Shown: positions 36,193 through 47,992, counted from the first letter of the stretch. The stretch is DNA of 62,238 bases from Bacillus swezeyi (GCF_001969815.1 NZ_MRBK01000029.1:1-62238); one strand, 5' to 3'. Numbers and translations are program-made. Notes: generated from the sequence alone by a model not told the origin.

Positions 36193-37488
36193 TTACTTGG
36201 AACGGCTGATTTGGCTAAATACACGTTCAGCTGCTGTGATCGTATGTTCAATGTCTTCATCCGTATGGGCGGTTGACAAGAACAGCCCTTCGAACTGGGA
36301 CGGCGGAAGGAACACGCCTTCATCAGCCATGCCTTTATAATAGTCGGCAAACAGGTTAAGGTCAGACTGTTTGGCTGTGTCATAATTGATGACAGGTTCA
36401 TTTGTAAAAAAGAAGCCGATCATTGAACCCGCACGGTTGAATGTATGAGGAATGCCATTTCTTACGGCGGCTTCGGAGATTCCTTTTTCCAATCTGTCTG
36501 CTTTACGGGAGAACTCCCTGTAAGAATCAGGCGTCAGCTGTTTCAATGTTTCAAGCCCCGCCGTCATTGCAAGCGGATTGCCTGAGAGCGTTCCTGCTTG
36601 GTAAATCGGACCGCTCGGCGCAATTTTCTCCATGATTTCAGCTTTGCCTCCGTAAGCGCCGACGGGAAGACCGCCGCCGATAACTTTACCGAGGCATGTC
36701 AAATCCGGTGTCACGCCGAAATAGCCTTGTGCACAGTTGTAATCCACTCTAAAGCCTGTCATGACCTCATCGAAGATCAAGAGAGCGCCGTATGTCTCGG
36801 TCAGCTCGCGAAGCCCTTCTAGAAACCCTTTAACAGGCGGAACAACCCCCATATTCCCCGCTACAGGTTCAACGATGACACCGGCAATGTCATCGCCGTA
36901 TTCCTGAAAGACCAGCTTCATGCTTTCCAGATCATTGTAAGGAACAGTCATCGTGTTTTTGGCAATGCTCTCAGGAACCCCAGGGCTGTCCGGGAGACCG
37001 AGCGTTGCGACTCCCGAGCCAGCTTTGATGAGCAGCGAGTCGCCGTGTCCATGATAGCAGCCTTCAAATTTCACAATTTTATTCCGGCCTGTGTATCCTC
37101 TCGCCAGCCTCAAGGCGCTCATGGTGGCTTCGGTTCCCGAGCTCACCATACGTACGATTTCTATGGAAGGAACGCGGCCGATAACAAGTTCGGCAAGCTC
37201 GGTCTCAACCTTTGTCGGCGCACCGAAGCTTGTTCCGTATTGAGCCGTTTTTTGAATCCCGCTGACGACTTTTTCATTGCTGTGTCCTAAAATAAGCGGG
37301 CCCCATGATAAGACATAGTCGATATATTCGTTTCCGTCAATATCATAGATTTTCGATCCTTTTCCCCGTTCCATGAAAATGGGGTCCATGTTTACAGATT
37401 TAAAAGCTCGGACCGGACTGTTCACTCCGCCCGGCATGACTTGTTTCGCCTCCTCGAAAGCCGCTTTAGACTTTTCATAGCTGCGCAT
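36193..37488 (-). CDS. hemL: Glutamate-1-semialdehyde aminomutase HemL
   Basis: HemL (431 aa) converts glutamate-1-semialdehyde to 5-aminolevulinate with pyridoxamine phosphate. The cofactor lysine is Lys268 ([17 protein letters not shown]). [22 protein letters not shown] and [10 protein letters not shown] are typical. It is the last gene of hemAXCDBL and is followed by a strong terminator. Confidence 0.96.
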   Translation of the reverse strand: MRSYEKSKAAFEEAKQVMPGGVNSPVRAFKSVNMDPIFMERGKGSKIYDIDGNEYIDYVLSWGPLILGHSNEKVVSGIQKTAQYGTSFGAPTKVETELAELVIGRVPSIEIVRMVSSGTEATMSALRLARGYTGRNKIVKFEGCYHGHGDSLLIKAGSGVATLGLPDSPGVPESIAKNTMTVPYNDLESMKLVFQEYGDDIAGVIVEPVAGNMGVVPPVKGFLEGLRELTETYGALLIFDEVMTGFRVDYNCAQGYFGVTPDLTCLGKVIGGGLPVGAYGGKAEIMEKIAPSGPIYQAGTLSGNPLAMTAGLETLKQLTPDSYREFSRKADRLEKGISEAAVRNGIPHTFNRAGSMIGFFFTNEPVINYDTAKQSDLNLFADYYKGMADEGVFLPPSQFEGLFLSTAHTDEDIEHTITAAERVFSQISRSK

Positions 37489-37513
37489 CCTCTAAAACCT
37501 CCAGTTCATTTTC

Positions 37514-38488
37514 TTATTCAGCAATCCACTTTGCCGCATCTTTCGCAAAATACGTAATGATCAAATCGGCGCCGGCCCGCTTCATGCTTGTCAGCATTTC
37601 AAGGACAAGCGCTTTTTCTTCAATCCAGCCGTTTTGGGCAGCGGCTTTGACCATGGCATACTCACCGCTTACGTTGTACCCGACGACAGGCAGATTGCAT
37701 TCGTTTTTCACCTCACGGACAATATCCAGGTAGGAAAGCGTCGGTTTGACGATCAGGAAATCGGCGCCTTCTTCCACATCGGATTTCGCCTCTCTGAGGG
37801 CTTCCCGGCGATTGGAATAATCCATTTGATATGTTTTCCGATCCCCAAACTGCGGGCTGCTGCCGGCTGCATCGCGAAACGGACCGTAAAAAGCGCTCGC
37901 ATATTTTACAGCGTACGACATAATCGGCACATTTGTAAATCCTTCCTGATCGAGCGCCTCCCTGATAGCTGCAACGAATCCGTCCATCATGTTTGACGGA
38001 GCAATAATGTCTGCGCCTGCGCGTGCTTGGCTGACAGCCGTTCTCGCCAAAAGGACGAGCGATTCATCATTTAAAATTTCACCGTTTTCCACAAGGCCGC
38101 AGTGGCCGTGATCCGTATACTCGCAAAGACATGTATCAGCGATGACGACAAGCTCCGGAAAATCTTCTTTAATTTGAGAAATCGCTTTTTGCACGACGCC
38201 ATGGTCATGAAACGCTTCACTTCCGACATCATCTTTGTGCTCAGGCACACCGAAAACGATGACCGATTGAATGCCTAAACCAACGACTTCCTCCATCTCT
38301 TCTTTCAGCATGTCTAAAGACAGCTGGTACACTCCCGGCATGGAAGGCACTTCACTTTTCACGTTCTGTTCTTCCGTCACAAAAATCGGGTAAATGAAGT
38401 CAGATGCTCTTAATTCGGTTTCTCTTACCAATTTCCGCATGCCTGCTGTCGTACGCAGACGGCGGTGTCTATGAAATGATGCTTCCAT
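37514..38488 (-). CDS. hemB: Porphobilinogen synthase HemB
   Basis: HemB (324 aa) condenses two 5-aminolevulinates to porphobilinogen. The zinc cysteine cluster is in [14 protein letters not shown]. The two Schiff-base lysines lie in [14 protein letters not shown] and [11 protein letters not shown]. It starts 3 bp after hemD. Confidence 0.97.
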   Translation of the reverse strand: MEASFHRHRRLRTTAGMRKLVRETELRASDFIYPIFVTEEQNVKSEVPSMPGVYQLSLDMLKEEMEEVVGLGIQSVIVFGVPEHKDDVGSEAFHDHGVVQKAISQIKEDFPELVVIADTCLCEYTDHGHCGLVENGEILNDESLVLLARTAVSQARAGADIIAPSNMMDGFVAAIREALDQEGFTNVPIMSYAVKYASAFYGPFRDAAGSSPQFGDRKTYQMDYSNRREALREAKSDVEEGADFLIVKPTLSYLDIVREVKNECNLPVVGYNVSGEYAMVKAAAQNGWIEEKALVLEMLTSMKRAGADLIITYFAKDAAKWIAE

Positions 38489-38491
38489 TTT

Positions 38492-39283
38492 TCATTCTCC
38501 TTTTCTTGAAATGCGGCACATCGTCTCCAGCATTCCGTCAATTGTGTAAACGCTTGGCATGTATGAAGAAATCCCGTATTCCGACAGCGCCTTCTTTGTC
38601 AAAGGGCCGATGCTGACAAAAACGGTATGGCCTTTTTCGGCCCATATTTTACTTTCCGCTTTCAGAATGTCCATAAATGTATGTACCGTCGAAGAACTCG
38701 TAAACGTCACAAAATCAAATGATTTCCGGGCCGCCGCTTCTTTCAGTTCATGAATTCCCCGCTGGTCAGGAACGGTCTCATATAAAGTCCATTCTGAAAT
38801 ATCAATTCCGAGGGGGGAAAGGGTTTTTTGAATGACATCACGCGATAAATTCCCTTTCAAAACCGCTACTTTGTCATCCCGGCTCACCTTTTGCTTTAAA
38901 GCCTCTGCCAGCTGTTCGGCCACATAAACATCTGGCATGAGATCCACCGGGAGATCTCTGTCTCGCAAATAACGGGCGGTTTTTTCACCGACAGCGGCAA
39001 CTTTCACCTTTGATGCTGCCGGCAGGGTCATCCCGTGACCTTCCAGGTATGCAAAAAAGAATTTGGCGCCGTTTACGCTTGTAAAGACAAGCCAGTCCGC
39101 CTCATCAAGAGCAGCTTGAAAAAGCGGCGCTTGTTCCGAGGATAAGGCGGGGCGGAATGTAATCAAAGACGTTAAAACCGCTTCTCCTCCCAAACCTTCC
39201 ACTCTTCTTCCGAAAGATTGTGCTTGGGATTTATTGCGGGTAACGAGCACCTTTTTTCCCTGCAAAGGAAGCTCATGCTTCAT
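38492..39283 (-). CDS. hemD: Uroporphyrinogen-III synthase HemD
   Basis: HemD (263 aa) closes and inverts ring D of hydroxymethylbilane. The sequence is poorly conserved, as usual for the family. Recognisable parts are the N-terminal [34 protein letters not shown] and [14 protein letters not shown], one on each side of the two-lobed fold. It overlaps hemC by 11 bp. Confidence 0.93.
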   Translation of the reverse strand: MKHELPLQGKKVLVTRNKSQAQSFGRRVEGLGGEAVLTSLITFRPALSSEQAPLFQAALDEADWLVFTSVNGAKFFFAYLEGHGMTLPAASKVKVAAVGEKTARYLRDRDLPVDLMPDVYVAEQLAEALKQKVSRDDKVAVLKGNLSRDVIQKTLSPLGIDISEWTLYETVPDQRGIHELKEAAARKSFDFVTFTSSSTVHTFMDILKAESKIWAEKGHTVFVSIGPLTKKALSEYGISSYMPSVYTIDGMLETMCRISRKGE

Positions 39284-40214
39284 GATCTTCCAGCTCCTGT
39301 TTGACCCGGTCGATTAAAGCCTTTGCTCCTTTTTTTGACATGATCGCTGCACATTCGCGGCCGACAGCTTCAGGGTCTATACCTTCCACTTTTTCCTTGT
39401 ACACCGTTTTGCCGTCAGGAGAGGCGACAAGACCGGTCAATTCAATGACATCCTCTTCATTCATCGTCGCAAATCCTGCAATCGGGACTTGGCATCCGCC
39501 TTCCATCGCATGAAGAAAAGCGCGTTCAGCCATGACCGTCTGCTGTGTATAGCGGTCATTCAGCCGGGAAAACAGGGACAGCAGCTCTTCGTCCGAGGCT
39601 CTGCATTCAATCGCCAAAGCGCCTTGCCCCACTGCGGGCAGACAGCTCTTTGGGTCAAGGAATTCTGTTACGACATCTTCCTTCCAGCCCATTCTTGACA
39701 GGCCTGCCGCCGCTAAAATAATCGCGTTATATTGCTCCGTTTCAAGCTTTTTCAGCCTTGTGTCAATATTTCCTCTGATCCATTTGATCTCAAGATCGGG
39801 GCGAATCTGCAAAAGCTGTGCGCTTCTCCGCAGGCTGCTCGTGCCTACTACCGCTCCTTGTTTCAGATCCGCGAGCTTTTGGTGTCCCTTTGAAATGAGC
39901 GCATCGCGGACATCTTCCCGCTTCGGAATACAGCCGATCATGAGCCCTTCAGGGAGCGCAGACGGCATATCCTTCATGCTGTGAACCGCCATATCGATTT
40001 CTCCCGCGAGCATCGCCTGCTCGATTTCTTTGACGAAAAGCCCTTTCCCGCCGACCTTTGACAGGGTGACATCTAAGATCCGGTCGCCTTTCGTCACGAT
40101 TTCCTTTATTTCGAACGTAAAATCCGGATTTAATTCCTCCAGCTTCTTAATTACCCATTTTGTCTGGGTCATCGCCAATTTGCTTCTTCTTGAGCCTACG
40201 ATGATATTTCTCAT
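39273..40214 (-). CDS. hemC: Porphobilinogen deaminase HemC
   Basis: HemC (313 aa) polymerises four porphobilinogens to hydroxymethylbilane. The dipyrromethane cofactor cysteine is Cys241 ([13 protein letters not shown]). The N-terminal [22 protein letters not shown] and [11 protein letters not shown] are conserved. It lies between hemX and hemD in the operon. Confidence 0.97.
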   Translation of the reverse strand: MRNIIVGSRRSKLAMTQTKWVIKKLEELNPDFTFEIKEIVTKGDRILDVTLSKVGGKGLFVKEIEQAMLAGEIDMAVHSMKDMPSALPEGLMIGCIPKREDVRDALISKGHQKLADLKQGAVVGTSSLRRSAQLLQIRPDLEIKWIRGNIDTRLKKLETEQYNAIILAAAGLSRMGWKEDVVTEFLDPKSCLPAVGQGALAIECRASDEELLSLFSRLNDRYTQQTVMAERAFLHAMEGGCQVPIAGFATMNEEDVIELTGLVASPDGKTVYKEKVEGIDPEAVGRECAAIMSKKGAKALIDRVKQELEDHEA

Positions 40215-40248
40215 GTTTTATCCTCCCACTTCCGTACGGGCAACCATT

Positions 40249-41088
40249 TTAACTAAACCAATGAAATTGGGAAAAGCTGCCGAGTAAAAAGAAATTGATT
40301 AAAAGTACAAGAAAAGATGCGGTATTCCACATGGCCGCAATCCTTCCCTGCAGCTCTTTGACAATCCTGATAAATAAATAGTATCCATATAAAAAAAGCA
40401 ACACAATCGAACCAAGCACCTTGGGGTCCGTCCAGTACAGGGTTTCAAGTGATACATAAGACCAAATAATCCCCAGTATCAAGCTTAAGAGCAGCATCGG
40501 AACCCCGATGATGTTGAGGACGTATGCCATATAATCAAGCTTTGACAGATCTTCAATTCTCAGAAGCCATTTTCCCCATTTTTTCTTTTTCAATAAGCGG
40601 TACTGAAAAAGATAAAGCACCGAAAAGACGAATGACAAAGAAAATGCTCCGTATGAGAGAATCGCCATTGTAATGTGAATGATCAAAAGCTCTGATACGA
40701 GCCTTCCCGAAAGCTCTGCCGACTGCTGAGCCGTCGGTGTAAACGTGTGAATCGCCACCATGGAAAATCCGATCACATTTGTAAAAAAGACAAGAAAATC
40801 TACTTTTAAAAGCTTTGTCAGCACAAGGGACAGCGTGACAAGCACCCACGCGTAGAAATAAAGTCCCTGAGCGTTATTCAAAACGGGAAATGCATCTGTA
40901 TACCGCATAAAATAGAAGAGATACACCGTCTGAAGAATCCAGACAATAGAAAGCAACCAGAAGGCCGTTTTTCCTGCCTTCCGGTTGTGCTGTAGAAAAT
41001 CTATAAAATAAAAGAGGACGCTGAGCGCATATAACACGATTGTCACTTCATTAAGCCTTGCTAGCAATGTGTCCGTCATAGCCGTCAC
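40249..41088 (-). CDS. hemX: HemX membrane protein (CcsA/ResC-like)
   Basis: HemX (279 aa, or 276 from the ATG at 41079) is an integral membrane protein with about eight helices that lowers HemA levels in B. subtilis. It belongs to the cytochrome c assembly (CcsA/ResC) superfamily, with conserved histidines in [12 protein letters not shown] and [21 protein letters not shown] 41088 overlaps the hemA TGA as GTGA, suggesting coupling. The ATG three codons later is the alternative. Confidence 0.93.
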   Translation of the reverse strand: MTAMTDTLLARLNEVTIVLYALSVLFYFIDFLQHNRKAGKTAFWLLSIVWILQTVYLFYFMRYTDAFPVLNNAQGLYFYAWVLVTLSLVLTKLLKVDFLVFFTNVIGFSMVAIHTFTPTAQQSAELSGRLVSELLIIHITMAILSYGAFSLSFVFSVLYLFQYRLLKKKKWGKWLLRIEDLSKLDYMAYVLNIIGVPMLLLSLILGIIWSYVSLETLYWTDPKVLGSIVLLFLYGYYLFIRIVKELQGRIAAMWNTASFLVLLINFFLLGSFSQFHWFS

Positions 41089-42446
41089 TCGCTCGCGATC
41101 GAAGTAAAGCCCTGCTGATTTTGCTTTTTAAGCATATGAACAGGCTGACGCTCATCTTGTTCCTTTTCAGCCGGTAAAGCCGCTTCTTCAATATCAAAGA
41201 TTTGCATAAACAAAGCGAGCTTCTCTTCGGCATCCGATTCTGACGCGAATTCCTTCACTTTCAAAATCGGGTCTCGCAAAAGCTGGTTGATAATGCTTTT
41301 CGTATGCTTGTTTAAAAGCTTTTTTTCTCTCGTGCTTAAATGAGGGAGTTTCCGTTCGATGCTTTCCATCGTTTCCGACTGGATCGACAGGGCTTTTTCT
41401 CTTAAAGCCGAGATGACAGGCACGACGCCGAGCGTATTTAACCACTGCTTAAAAGCAACGATTTCCGCCTCGATGATCAGCTCCACCTCTTCGGCAACAG
41501 CCTGGCGCTCCTTCAAGTTCTCTTCAACGATGCCTTCGAGGTCATCAATGTCATACAAAAAGACGCCTTCCGCTTCGCTGAGAGCAGGGTCAAGATCACG
41601 CGGAACAGCAATATCCACCATAAAAAGCGGACAGCCTTTGCGAAGCTTGTTGACATGTTCAATCATTTCTTTTGTAATGACATACCCGTTTGCCCCCGTT
41701 GAACTGATGAGAATATCGGCTTCCATTAAAGCGCACTGCAGTTCATTCATGCTTTTCGCCTTGCCTGAAAAGCGGCCGGCAAGCTCTTTCGCTTTTGAAA
41801 AGGTTCTGTTGATGACCGTAACCTGTCCGATCCCTTGGCCGTGAAGGTTTTGAACGGCAAGCTCCCCCATTTTGCCTGCACCGAGAATCAGCACGTGCTT
41901 ATCTGATAGATCGCCGAAGATTTTTTTGGCAAGCTCAACGGCAGCATAGCTGACAGATACGGCGTTGGAAGCGATGTCTGTTTCGGCATGGCAGCGTTTG
42001 GCGACAGTGACCGCCTGCTTAAACAAATAATTGAAAACGGTACCAATTGTTTTCTCTTCCTGAGCCAGCTTGAAACTTGTACGAACTTGGCCCAAAATTT
42101 GCGTTTCTCCGATTATCATCGAATCCAAACCGCAGGAAACCCGGAACAAGTGTTCAACAGCTCCGTCATTTTCATAGAACTTTAAGTAGGGCGAAACGTC
42201 TTCCTTGCTCACCCCAAACCAATTCGCCAAAAACATTTTCATATAATAACGTCCGGTGTGCAGCTGATCTACGACTGCATACAGCTCCGTCCGATTGCAT
42301 GTCGACACGATGATGTTCTCGAGTATGCTTTTTTCCTCTTTTAACTGCGACATGGCCTGCCCCAGCTCACTCGGCTGAAAGGTTAATTTTTCGCGTATAT
42401 CAACAGGGGCTGATTTGTAATCCAATCCCACGACAAGTATATGCAT
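41085..42446 (-). CDS. hemA: Glutamyl-tRNA reductase HemA
   Basis: HemA (453 aa) reduces glutamyl-tRNA to glutamate-1-semialdehyde, the first committed step of haem synthesis. The catalytic Cys50 is in [14 protein letters not shown]. The NADPH-binding motif is [16 protein letters not shown]-terminal dimerisation helix follows ([25 protein letters not shown]). ATG 42446 is chosen by alignment with B. subtilis. GGGGGTG lies about 12 bases upstream, and an upstream in-frame ATG at 42470 is less likely. A PerR-type box lies in the leader. Confidence 0.96.
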   Translation of the reverse strand: MHILVVGLDYKSAPVDIREKLTFQPSELGQAMSQLKEEKSILENIIVSTCNRTELYAVVDQLHTGRYYMKMFLANWFGVSKEDVSPYLKFYENDGAVEHLFRVSCGLDSMIIGETQILGQVRTSFKLAQEEKTIGTVFNYLFKQAVTVAKRCHAETDIASNAVSVSYAAVELAKKIFGDLSDKHVLILGAGKMGELAVQNLHGQGIGQVTVINRTFSKAKELAGRFSGKAKSMNELQCALMEADILISSTGANGYVITKEMIEHVNKLRKGCPLFMVDIAVPRDLDPALSEAEGVFLYDIDDLEGIVEENLKERQAVAEEVELIIEAEIVAFKQWLNTLGVVPVISALREKALSIQSETMESIERKLPHLSTREKKLLNKHTKSIINQLLRDPILKVKEFASESDAEEKLALFMQIFDIEEAALPAEKEQDERQPVHMLKKQNQQGFTSIASE

Positions 42447-42479
42447 AATGCTTGCTTGCACCCCCAACATCTATCTAAA

Positions 42480-42494
42480 TTAGAATAATTACAA
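42480..42494 (-). promoter_or_regulatory. Candidate PerR box upstream of hemA
   Basis: On the - strand TTGTAATTATTCTAA matches the Per box TTATAATNATTATAA at 13 of 15 positions. PerR is known to repress hemAXCDBL in B. subtilis. The box lies just downstream of the predicted transcription start. Confidence 0.7.
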
Positions 42495-42517
42495 TATAGA
42501 ATTTATTATTCAAAACG

Positions 42518-42526
42518 ATTATAACA
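42518..42526 (-). promoter_or_regulatory. Extended -10 promoter of the hem operon
   Basis: TGTTATAAT on the - strand (TGn plus consensus TATAAT) lies about 72 bp before hemA. The -35 is not evident. Confidence 0.5.
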
Positions 42527-42579
42527 TATATTCACTATTTTCTCTTCACAAAATGTGAACAGATTTTAAAAAATTGTTG

Positions 42580-42588
42580 TGTTATAGT
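42580..42588 (+). promoter_or_regulatory. Extended -10 promoter of ysxD
   Basis: TGTTATAGT (TGn plus TATAGT) lies about 46 bp before the ysxD start and is divergent from hemA. Confidence 0.5.
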
Positions 42589-42634
42589 AGAAATTGCTTT
42601 TCTAGTTCATTCACAACATCAAGAAGGTGATACT

Positions 42635-43120
42635 TTGAAAAAGAAATCTGTTTTGCTTCCATTGTTATTGCTTGCTGTGTCCATATACGCCTTTTTGCGT
42701 TCCGGACAAATCAGTGTGTTTGACGGCCAGGGGGAATGGTCTGTCTTGGCGGGGCTGATCGGACTGGCCTTTTTATATCAGGGACAAAAAGAGGCTGATT
42801 CGGCTCATTTCTTTGCCGGCCTGCTGGTGGCTGCAATCAGCGTTTATTTCACCTTTAAACAGGAGCTTTTCGGGCATGCGGATGATTTTGCGGTCATCGT
42901 GCTGATTGCCGGAGCGGCCCTTCTGCTCAAATCTCTGCGGACAAAAGAATACCAATATGAGAGTTTGCTGATGATCGCCGTCGCTTTATACCTTTATTTT
43001 TTTCATCAGATCATCGCCTGGCTTCGTTCGATGAAAATCGAGACGGCCTATGTTGAAACCTATTGGCCGGCCGCTTTGATACTCGTCAGTCTGCTCTTAT
43101 TATTCTTAAAACGAAAGTAG
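42635..43120 (+). CDS. ysxD: Conserved membrane protein YsxD
   Basis: This 161-aa polytopic membrane protein has about six short hydrophobic helices and a basic C-terminus (FLKRK). Its position, divergent from hemA and convergent with ysxC, and its length identify it with B. subtilis YsxD, whose function is unknown. The TTG at 42635 has AAGAAGGTGA upstream. It is the only + strand gene between 33.4 kb and the right end. Confidence 0.85.
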   Translation: MKKKSVLLPLLLLAVSIYAFLRSGQISVFDGQGEWSVLAGLIGLAFLYQGQKEADSAHFFAGLLVAAISVYFTFKQELFGHADDFAVIVLIAGAALLLKSLRTKEYQYESLLMIAVALYLYFFHQIIAWLRSMKIETAYVETYWPAALILVSLLLLFLKRK

Positions 43121-43128
43121 TTTATTCC

Positions 43129-43165
43129 AAAAAAGCACTTGCATCGTAGCGCAAGTGCTTTTTTT
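43129..43165. terminator. Bidirectional terminator between ysxD and ysxC
   Basis: AAAAAAGCACTTGC pairs with GCAAGTGCTTTTTT around an 8-nt loop, with T runs on both strands. Confidence 0.88.
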
Positions 43166-43752
43166 CAGCTGTTGATCATTTGTTCAATGGCAGACCACGC
43201 TTCTTGTTTTCCTTTTTTCGTTTCCGAAGAAAACAAAATAAGCTTGTCTCCCTGTTCAATATTCAGGGTCTGCCTGACGACTTTTGCATGCTTTTCCCAT
43301 TTTCCTTTCGGGATTTTATCCGCTTTGGTCGCGATCACGATCACCGGGATATCATAATGCTTCAAAAAGTCGTACATGATGACATCGTCTTGTGAAGGGG
43401 CGTGCCTGAGGTCGACGATTTGAACGACCGCTTTCAGTTCCTCGCGGGTCGTCAAATACGTCTCGATCATGCGTCCCCACGCCTCACGCTCCGTCTTGGA
43501 CACTTTTGCAAAGCCGTAGCCTGGGACATCGACAAAATGGAGTACATCATTAATGATATAAAAGTTTAATGTCTGTGTTTTTCCGGGTTTTGAAGACGTC
43601 CTCGCTAAGTTTTTCCGGTTGATCATTGTGTTGATGAATGACGATTTCCCGACATTCGACCTTCCGGCGAGGGCGATTTCCGGCAGCCCTCCTTCAGGAT
43701 ACTGCTCAGGTTTGACCGCACTGATGACGATTTCTGATTTTGTTACTTTCAT
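43165..43752 (-). CDS. ysxC: Ribosome-biogenesis GTPase YsxC (EngB)
   Basis: YsxC (195 aa) is an essential GTPase for late 50S subunit assembly. The G1 motif is [29 protein letters not shown] (G2), [10 protein letters not shown] (G3), TKADK (G4) and FSSETKKG (G5) follow. Its ATG overlaps the lonA stop by 4 bp, so translation is coupled to lonA, as in B. subtilis. Confidence 0.96.
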   Translation of the reverse strand: MKVTKSEIVISAVKPEQYPEGGLPEIALAGRSNVGKSSFINTMINRKNLARTSSKPGKTQTLNFYIINDVLHFVDVPGYGFAKVSKTEREAWGRMIETYLTTREELKAVVQIVDLRHAPSQDDVIMYDFLKHYDIPVIVIATKADKIPKGKWEKHAKVVRQTLNIEQGDKLILFSSETKKGKQEAWSAIEQMINS

Positions 43753-46073
43753 TTCTCTTCTCCCACTAATGCATGCTTTAGGACTTCATCCAAATGGGCG
43801 ACAGGAATGAATGTTAAACCTTCCCGCACGCTTTTCGGAATGTCCTCAATATCTTTTTCATTTTCCTTTGGCAAGATAATCGTGTTTAGGCCGGCCCGAT
43901 GGGCGCCAAGCGCTTTTTCCTTGAGGCCGCCGATCGGAAGCACCCGCCCTCTGAGCGTAATCTCCCCTGTCATGCCGACATTACGGGAAACCTGACGGCC
44001 TGTCAGCGCTGATACGAGAGCGGTCGCCATCGTGATGCCTGCTGATGGGCCGTCTTTTGGAACGGCACCCTCGGGCACATGGATGTGAATGTCGTGCTTT
44101 TCATGAAAATCCGGGCTGATTTTCAATTCTTCCGCTTTTGAACGGACATAGCTGAAGGCAGCCTGCGCAGACTCTCTCATGACATCTCCGAGCTTTCCTG
44201 TTAAGATCAGCTTCCCTTTTCCCGGGGACAATGACACTTCGATTGACAGCGTATCTCCGCCGACCGCCGTGTAAGCAAGCCCTGTAACAACACCGATCTG
44301 ATCATCAAGCTCAGCCTGCCCATATCTGAACATTCGTTTTCCGAGATAGTCTTCAAGGTTTTTCTCTGTGACCGTTATTCTTTTTCTTTCGCCTGAGACG
44401 ATCAGTTTTGCCGCTTTCCTGCATATGGCTGCAATCTGTCGTTCAAGGCTTCGTACACCGGCTTCCCTCGTATAATAGCGGATGACATTCAGAACAGCCT
44501 GATCACGCATTTGCAGATTCGTTTTCTTCAATCCGTGCTCTTTCAGCTGTTTAGGCAGCAGGTGGTCTTTTACAATTTCAACCTTCTCTACTTCCGTATA
44601 GCCCGCGATCGTGATGATTTCCATCCTGTCTCTGAGCGGGCCGGGGATCGTTGCTAAGTTATTTGCCGTTGCGATAAACAAAACTTTTGATAAGTCAAAT
44701 GTCTCTTCAATGTAATGATCGCTGAATGTATGGTTCTGCTCGGGATCAAGCACTTCCAGCATAGCTGAAGCAGGATCACCCCTGAAGTCAGAAGCCATTT
44801 TATCAATCTCATCCAAAAGAAACACGGGATTGTTCTTGCCTGCTTTTTTCATCCCCTGAATAATCCGTCCCGGCATGGCGCCCACATATGTGCGGCGATG
44901 GCCGCGGATTTCAGATTCATCTCTGACGCCGCCAAGTGAAATGCGGACGAATTTTCGTCCGAGCGATTTGGCGATCGATTTGGCAAGAGACGTCTTTCCC
45001 ACCCCCGGCGGTCCAGCCAGACATAAGATCGGACCTTTCAAAGAGCGGGTCAGTTTTTGCACGGCTAAATATTCGAGAACCCGTTCCTTCACTTTTTCGA
45101 GACCGTGATGTTCTTCATCCAGAATGTTGCCGGCCAGCTTTAAATCAAGCCTGTCTTCTGTCGCATCACTCCATGGAAGTGCAATGAGCCATTCGATATA
45201 ATTGCGGATGACCGAGCTTTCTGCAGAGCTTGAAGGGATTTTTTCGTATCGGTTCAGTTCTTTCATTGCTGTTTCTTTCACATGGTCGGGCATTCCGGCC
45301 TGTTCGATTTTTTCTGTGAGTTTTTGAACCTCGCCCGTTTTTCCTTCTTTATCGCCGAGCTCTTTTTGAATGGCTTTCATCTGCTCGCGCAAGTAATATT
45401 CCTTTTGCGTTCTTTCCATTGAACGCTTAACGCGCTGCCCGATTTTCTTCTCAATCTCAAGGACTTCTTTTTCATTGTGAATCAGATCGATCACTTTGTT
45501 TAATCTGGCTTTCACATCGATGGTTTCCAGCACTTCCTGCTTGTCTTTCAACTTAAGCGGAAGATGGGAGGCGACGATATCAGCCATTCTTCCCGGCTCT
45601 TCAATGTCCGTCACAGCCGCAAATGTTTCAGCCGATATTTTTTTAGAAATCTTTATGTATTGATCGAAATGGTCAAGCAGGGTGCGCATGAGGGCTTCGT
45701 CTTCCACATCTTTTTCAGTCTCTTCATCGATTCGCTCGATTTTAACAGATGTATATTCATCTAAATCATGATATTCGAGGATTCGGGCGCGCTGAATACC
45801 TTCCACCAAAACGCGGATCGTTCCGTTTGGCAGTTTAAGCATCTGCTTGATTTTCGTATAGGTCCCGAATGTGAAGATCTCTTCTTCATTCGGTTCGTCT
45901 ATGGATATGTCCCGTTGTGTTGCCAAAAAGATCATATGATCGTTCATCATAGACTGCTCAAGCGCCTGTACCGACTTTTCACGTCCTACATCAAGGTGCA
46001 GAACCATTGTCGGATAGACGAGTAAACCTCTTAAAGGGAGGAGCGGGATGTTTCGTTTCGTTTCATCTGCCAT
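43749..46073 (-). CDS. lonA: ATP-dependent protease LonA
   Basis: LonA (774 aa) degrades abnormal and regulatory proteins. It has the N-terminal substrate-binding domain ([20 protein letters not shown]), an AAA+ module with Walker [10 protein letters not shown] and Walker [10 protein letters not shown], and a C-terminal protease domain with the Ser-Lys dyad ([15 protein letters not shown], then [11 protein letters not shown]). ATG 46073 is supported by GGAGGTG nine bases upstream and agreement with B. subtilis; an in-frame start at 46109 is not. It is cotranscribed with ysxC. Confidence 0.97.
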   Translation of the reverse strand: MADETKRNIPLLPLRGLLVYPTMVLHLDVGREKSVQALEQSMMNDHMIFLATQRDISIDEPNEEEIFTFGTYTKIKQMLKLPNGTIRVLVEGIQRARILEYHDLDEYTSVKIERIDEETEKDVEDEALMRTLLDHFDQYIKISKKISAETFAAVTDIEEPGRMADIVASHLPLKLKDKQEVLETIDVKARLNKVIDLIHNEKEVLEIEKKIGQRVKRSMERTQKEYYLREQMKAIQKELGDKEGKTGEVQKLTEKIEQAGMPDHVKETAMKELNRYEKIPSSSAESSVIRNYIEWLIALPWSDATEDRLDLKLAGNILDEEHHGLEKVKERVLEYLAVQKLTRSLKGPILCLAGPPGVGKTSLAKSIAKSLGRKFVRISLGGVRDESEIRGHRRTYVGAMPGRIIQGMKKAGKNNPVFLLDEIDKMASDFRGDPASAMLEVLDPEQNHTFSDHYIEETFDLSKVLFIATANNLATIPGPLRDRMEIITIAGYTEVEKVEIVKDHLLPKQLKEHGLKKTNLQMRDQAVLNVIRYYTREAGVRSLERQIAAICRKAAKLIVSGERKRITVTEKNLEDYLGKRMFRYGQAELDDQIGVVTGLAYTAVGGDTLSIEVSLSPGKGKLILTGKLGDVMRESAQAAFSYVRSKAEELKISPDFHEKHDIHIHVPEGAVPKDGPSAGITMATALVSALTGRQVSRNVGMTGEITLRGRVLPIGGLKEKALGAHRAGLNTIILPKENEKDIEDIPKSVREGLTFIPVAHLDEVLKHALVGEEK

Positions 46074-46107
46074 TTTGACTGACACCTCCGTAGCTTTAGT
46101 ATGAACC

Positions 46108-46138
46108 ATTATAATATACTTTTTTTATCCCTGTACAA
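46108..46138 (-). promoter_or_regulatory. Promoter of lonA-ysxC
   Basis: On the - strand TTGTAC (46133-46138) lies upstream of overlapping -10 candidates TATTAT (16 bp spacing) and TATAAT (19 bp spacing). Confidence 0.5.
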
Positions 46139-46156
46139 TTGTAAGTCCCGCGAAAT

Positions 46157-46185
46157 AAAAGGGTCTACTGTAGTATACCCTTTCT
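46157..46185 (-). terminator. Second hairpin between lonB and lonA
   Basis: AAAGGGT pairs with ACCCTTT and TAC with GTA, followed by TTTATTT on the - strand. It may back up the lonB terminator. Confidence 0.5.
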
Positions 46186-46262
46186 TTCACTTCTGAAAAA
46201 GGAAAAGATGTCCTTCGCAAAGAAAACGTTCCTCCGGGCGTTTATGAGCCTCTTGACGCCGT

Positions 46263-46294
46263 CAAAAAATCCCCATCTGAACATGATGAGGATT
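46263..46294 (-). terminator. Terminator of lonB
   Basis: AATCC, T and CATC pair with GATG, G and GGATT, followed by a T run. It overlaps the lonB stop. Confidence 0.7.
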
Positions 46295-47948
46295 ATACAG
46301 ATTCTTTTTTGATTTGAGCCCCGTCCGGCATTTCTGTAGGCGGGTTCACCAATGCGAGGTCAAGCACTTCCTGCATCGTTTTGACGGGAATGATATGGAC
46401 CCCTTCAATCTGTTTTAAGATCGACTGGACGTTTTCATGCGGAATGATGACGGTTTTAGCGCCCGCATGTTTGGCCGCTTTTATTTTCGGAATCACGCCG
46501 CCGATCGGCTTCACACGGCCGTGCAGACTGATTTCCCCAGTCATAGCGATCGTATGGTCAATCGGAATTTTATGAATGGCTGAGAAAATCCCCGCCGCCA
46601 TCGCAATCCCCGCAGATGGTCCGTCAACCGGAATTCCGCCCGGAAAATTGATATGTATGTCATAATCGGAGGCTTTCACTCCCATTGTCCGCAGAACGGT
46701 CATGACATTTTCAAGAGAGCCTTTCGCCATGCTTTTTCTGCGGATCGATTTTGACTGGTTGCCGATATTTTCTTCCTCTGCAATACCTGTAATATTAATC
46801 GTTCCGTTATCTGCCGCCTGATTGACGGTTACTTCAATCTCCAGCAGCGATCCGCTGTTCGGACCGTGGACGGCAAGGCCGTTGACAATGCCGACTTGAG
46901 GTTTCGGAGCGATTTTTTGTTCATATTTCGGTGTCAGCTGGCTTGAATGAATGACCCATTCGATATCTTCGAGGGTTACATGGTCGCGTTCTTCCGTCAA
47001 TGCCATACCGGCGGCGATCTGCATCATATTGACGACTTCGCGGCCGTTTCTCGCATAACATGTCAGGAGGTCAAGCCCTTCTTTTGAGACTTGTTTTTGA
47101 ATTTTTTCTGCCGCTTTTTTGGCCACCGTTTTCAATTCGTGCTTTTCAAGGTCTCGGAAAAACACTTCCAAGCATCGCGAACGTATCGCTGGCGGGATTT
47201 CATCAGGCATTCTCGTCGTCGCTCCGATCAGCCGGAAATCCGCCGGCAGTCCGTTTTGAAAGATATCATGGATATGCTTTGGAATCTGCGTGTTTTCTTC
47301 ACTGTAATAAGCACTTTCCAAAAACACTTTTCGGTCTTCAAGCACCTTCAGCATTTTGTTCATTTGAATCGGATGAAGCTCTCCGATTTCATCGATAAAT
47401 AAAACACCCCCATGAGCATGTGTGACAGCGCCTTGCTTCGGCTGCGGAATCCCAGCCTGCCCCATCGCACCAGCTCCCTGGTAAATCGGGTCATGGACCG
47501 AACCGATCAAAGGATCGGCGATTCCGCGTTCGTCAAAACGGGCCGTTGTCGCGTCAAGCTCTACAAAAACGGAGTTTTCTTGAAATGGAGAACGCTTATT
47601 TTTTTTCGCTTCTTCCAAAACAAGCCGCGCGGCTGCGGTTTTTCCCACCCCGGGAGGACCGTAGATGATCACGTGCTGCGGATTCGGTCCGCAAAGAGCA
47701 GCTTTCAGCGCTTTAATTCCGTCCTCCTGGCCGACAATGTCCTTAAAGTTTGCCGGCCTTACCTTTTCTGATAAGGGTTCTGATAAATGGATTGATCTCA
47801 TTTTCCGGAGCTGTTCCATCTCTTTTTTGGACTCTCTGTCTATCGTAACCTTTTGCGTTCGTTGGTTTTTAAGCAAATTCCAAAAATATAAACCGATGAT
47901 AATCCCGAAAAATAATTGTACAAAAAGTGCAATGCTAGTCCAGCTCAA
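46293..47948 (-). CDS. lonB: Forespore Lon-like protease LonB
   Basis: LonB (551 aa) is a membrane-anchored Lon-family protease made in the forespore. An N-terminal membrane helix (residues 3-25) is followed by an AAA+ module ([24 protein letters not shown]) and a protease domain with the dyad serine in PVDGPSAGIAMAAG and lysine in PKIKAAKHAGA. The start is TTG 47948 with AGGAGGG eight bases upstream. A sigma-F promoter lies 45-74 bp upstream. Confidence 0.95.
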   Translation of the reverse strand: MSWTSIALFVQLFFGIIIGLYFWNLLKNQRTQKVTIDRESKKEMEQLRKMRSIHLSEPLSEKVRPANFKDIVGQEDGIKALKAALCGPNPQHVIIYGPPGVGKTAAARLVLEEAKKNKRSPFQENSVFVELDATTARFDERGIADPLIGSVHDPIYQGAGAMGQAGIPQPKQGAVTHAHGGVLFIDEIGELHPIQMNKMLKVLEDRKVFLESAYYSEENTQIPKHIHDIFQNGLPADFRLIGATTRMPDEIPPAIRSRCLEVFFRDLEKHELKTVAKKAAEKIQKQVSKEGLDLLTCYARNGREVVNMMQIAAGMALTEERDHVTLEDIEWVIHSSQLTPKYEQKIAPKPQVGIVNGLAVHGPNSGSLLEIEVTVNQAADNGTINITGIAEEENIGNQSKSIRRKSMAKGSLENVMTVLRTMGVKASDYDIHINFPGGIPVDGPSAGIAMAAGIFSAIHKIPIDHTIAMTGEISLHGRVKPIGGVIPKIKAAKHAGAKTVIIPHENVQSILKQIEGVHIIPVKTMQEVLDLALVNPPTEMPDGAQIKKESV

Positions 47949-47992
47949 CTGATGGTCCCTCCTGAAATGGTTTCGTATCTGAGTATGTCAGT

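Noticed and set aside
46049..46100. CtsR operator near the lonA start
   Set aside because: Only a broken GGTGTCAGTCAAA is present; the tandem AGGTCAAA repeat is missing.
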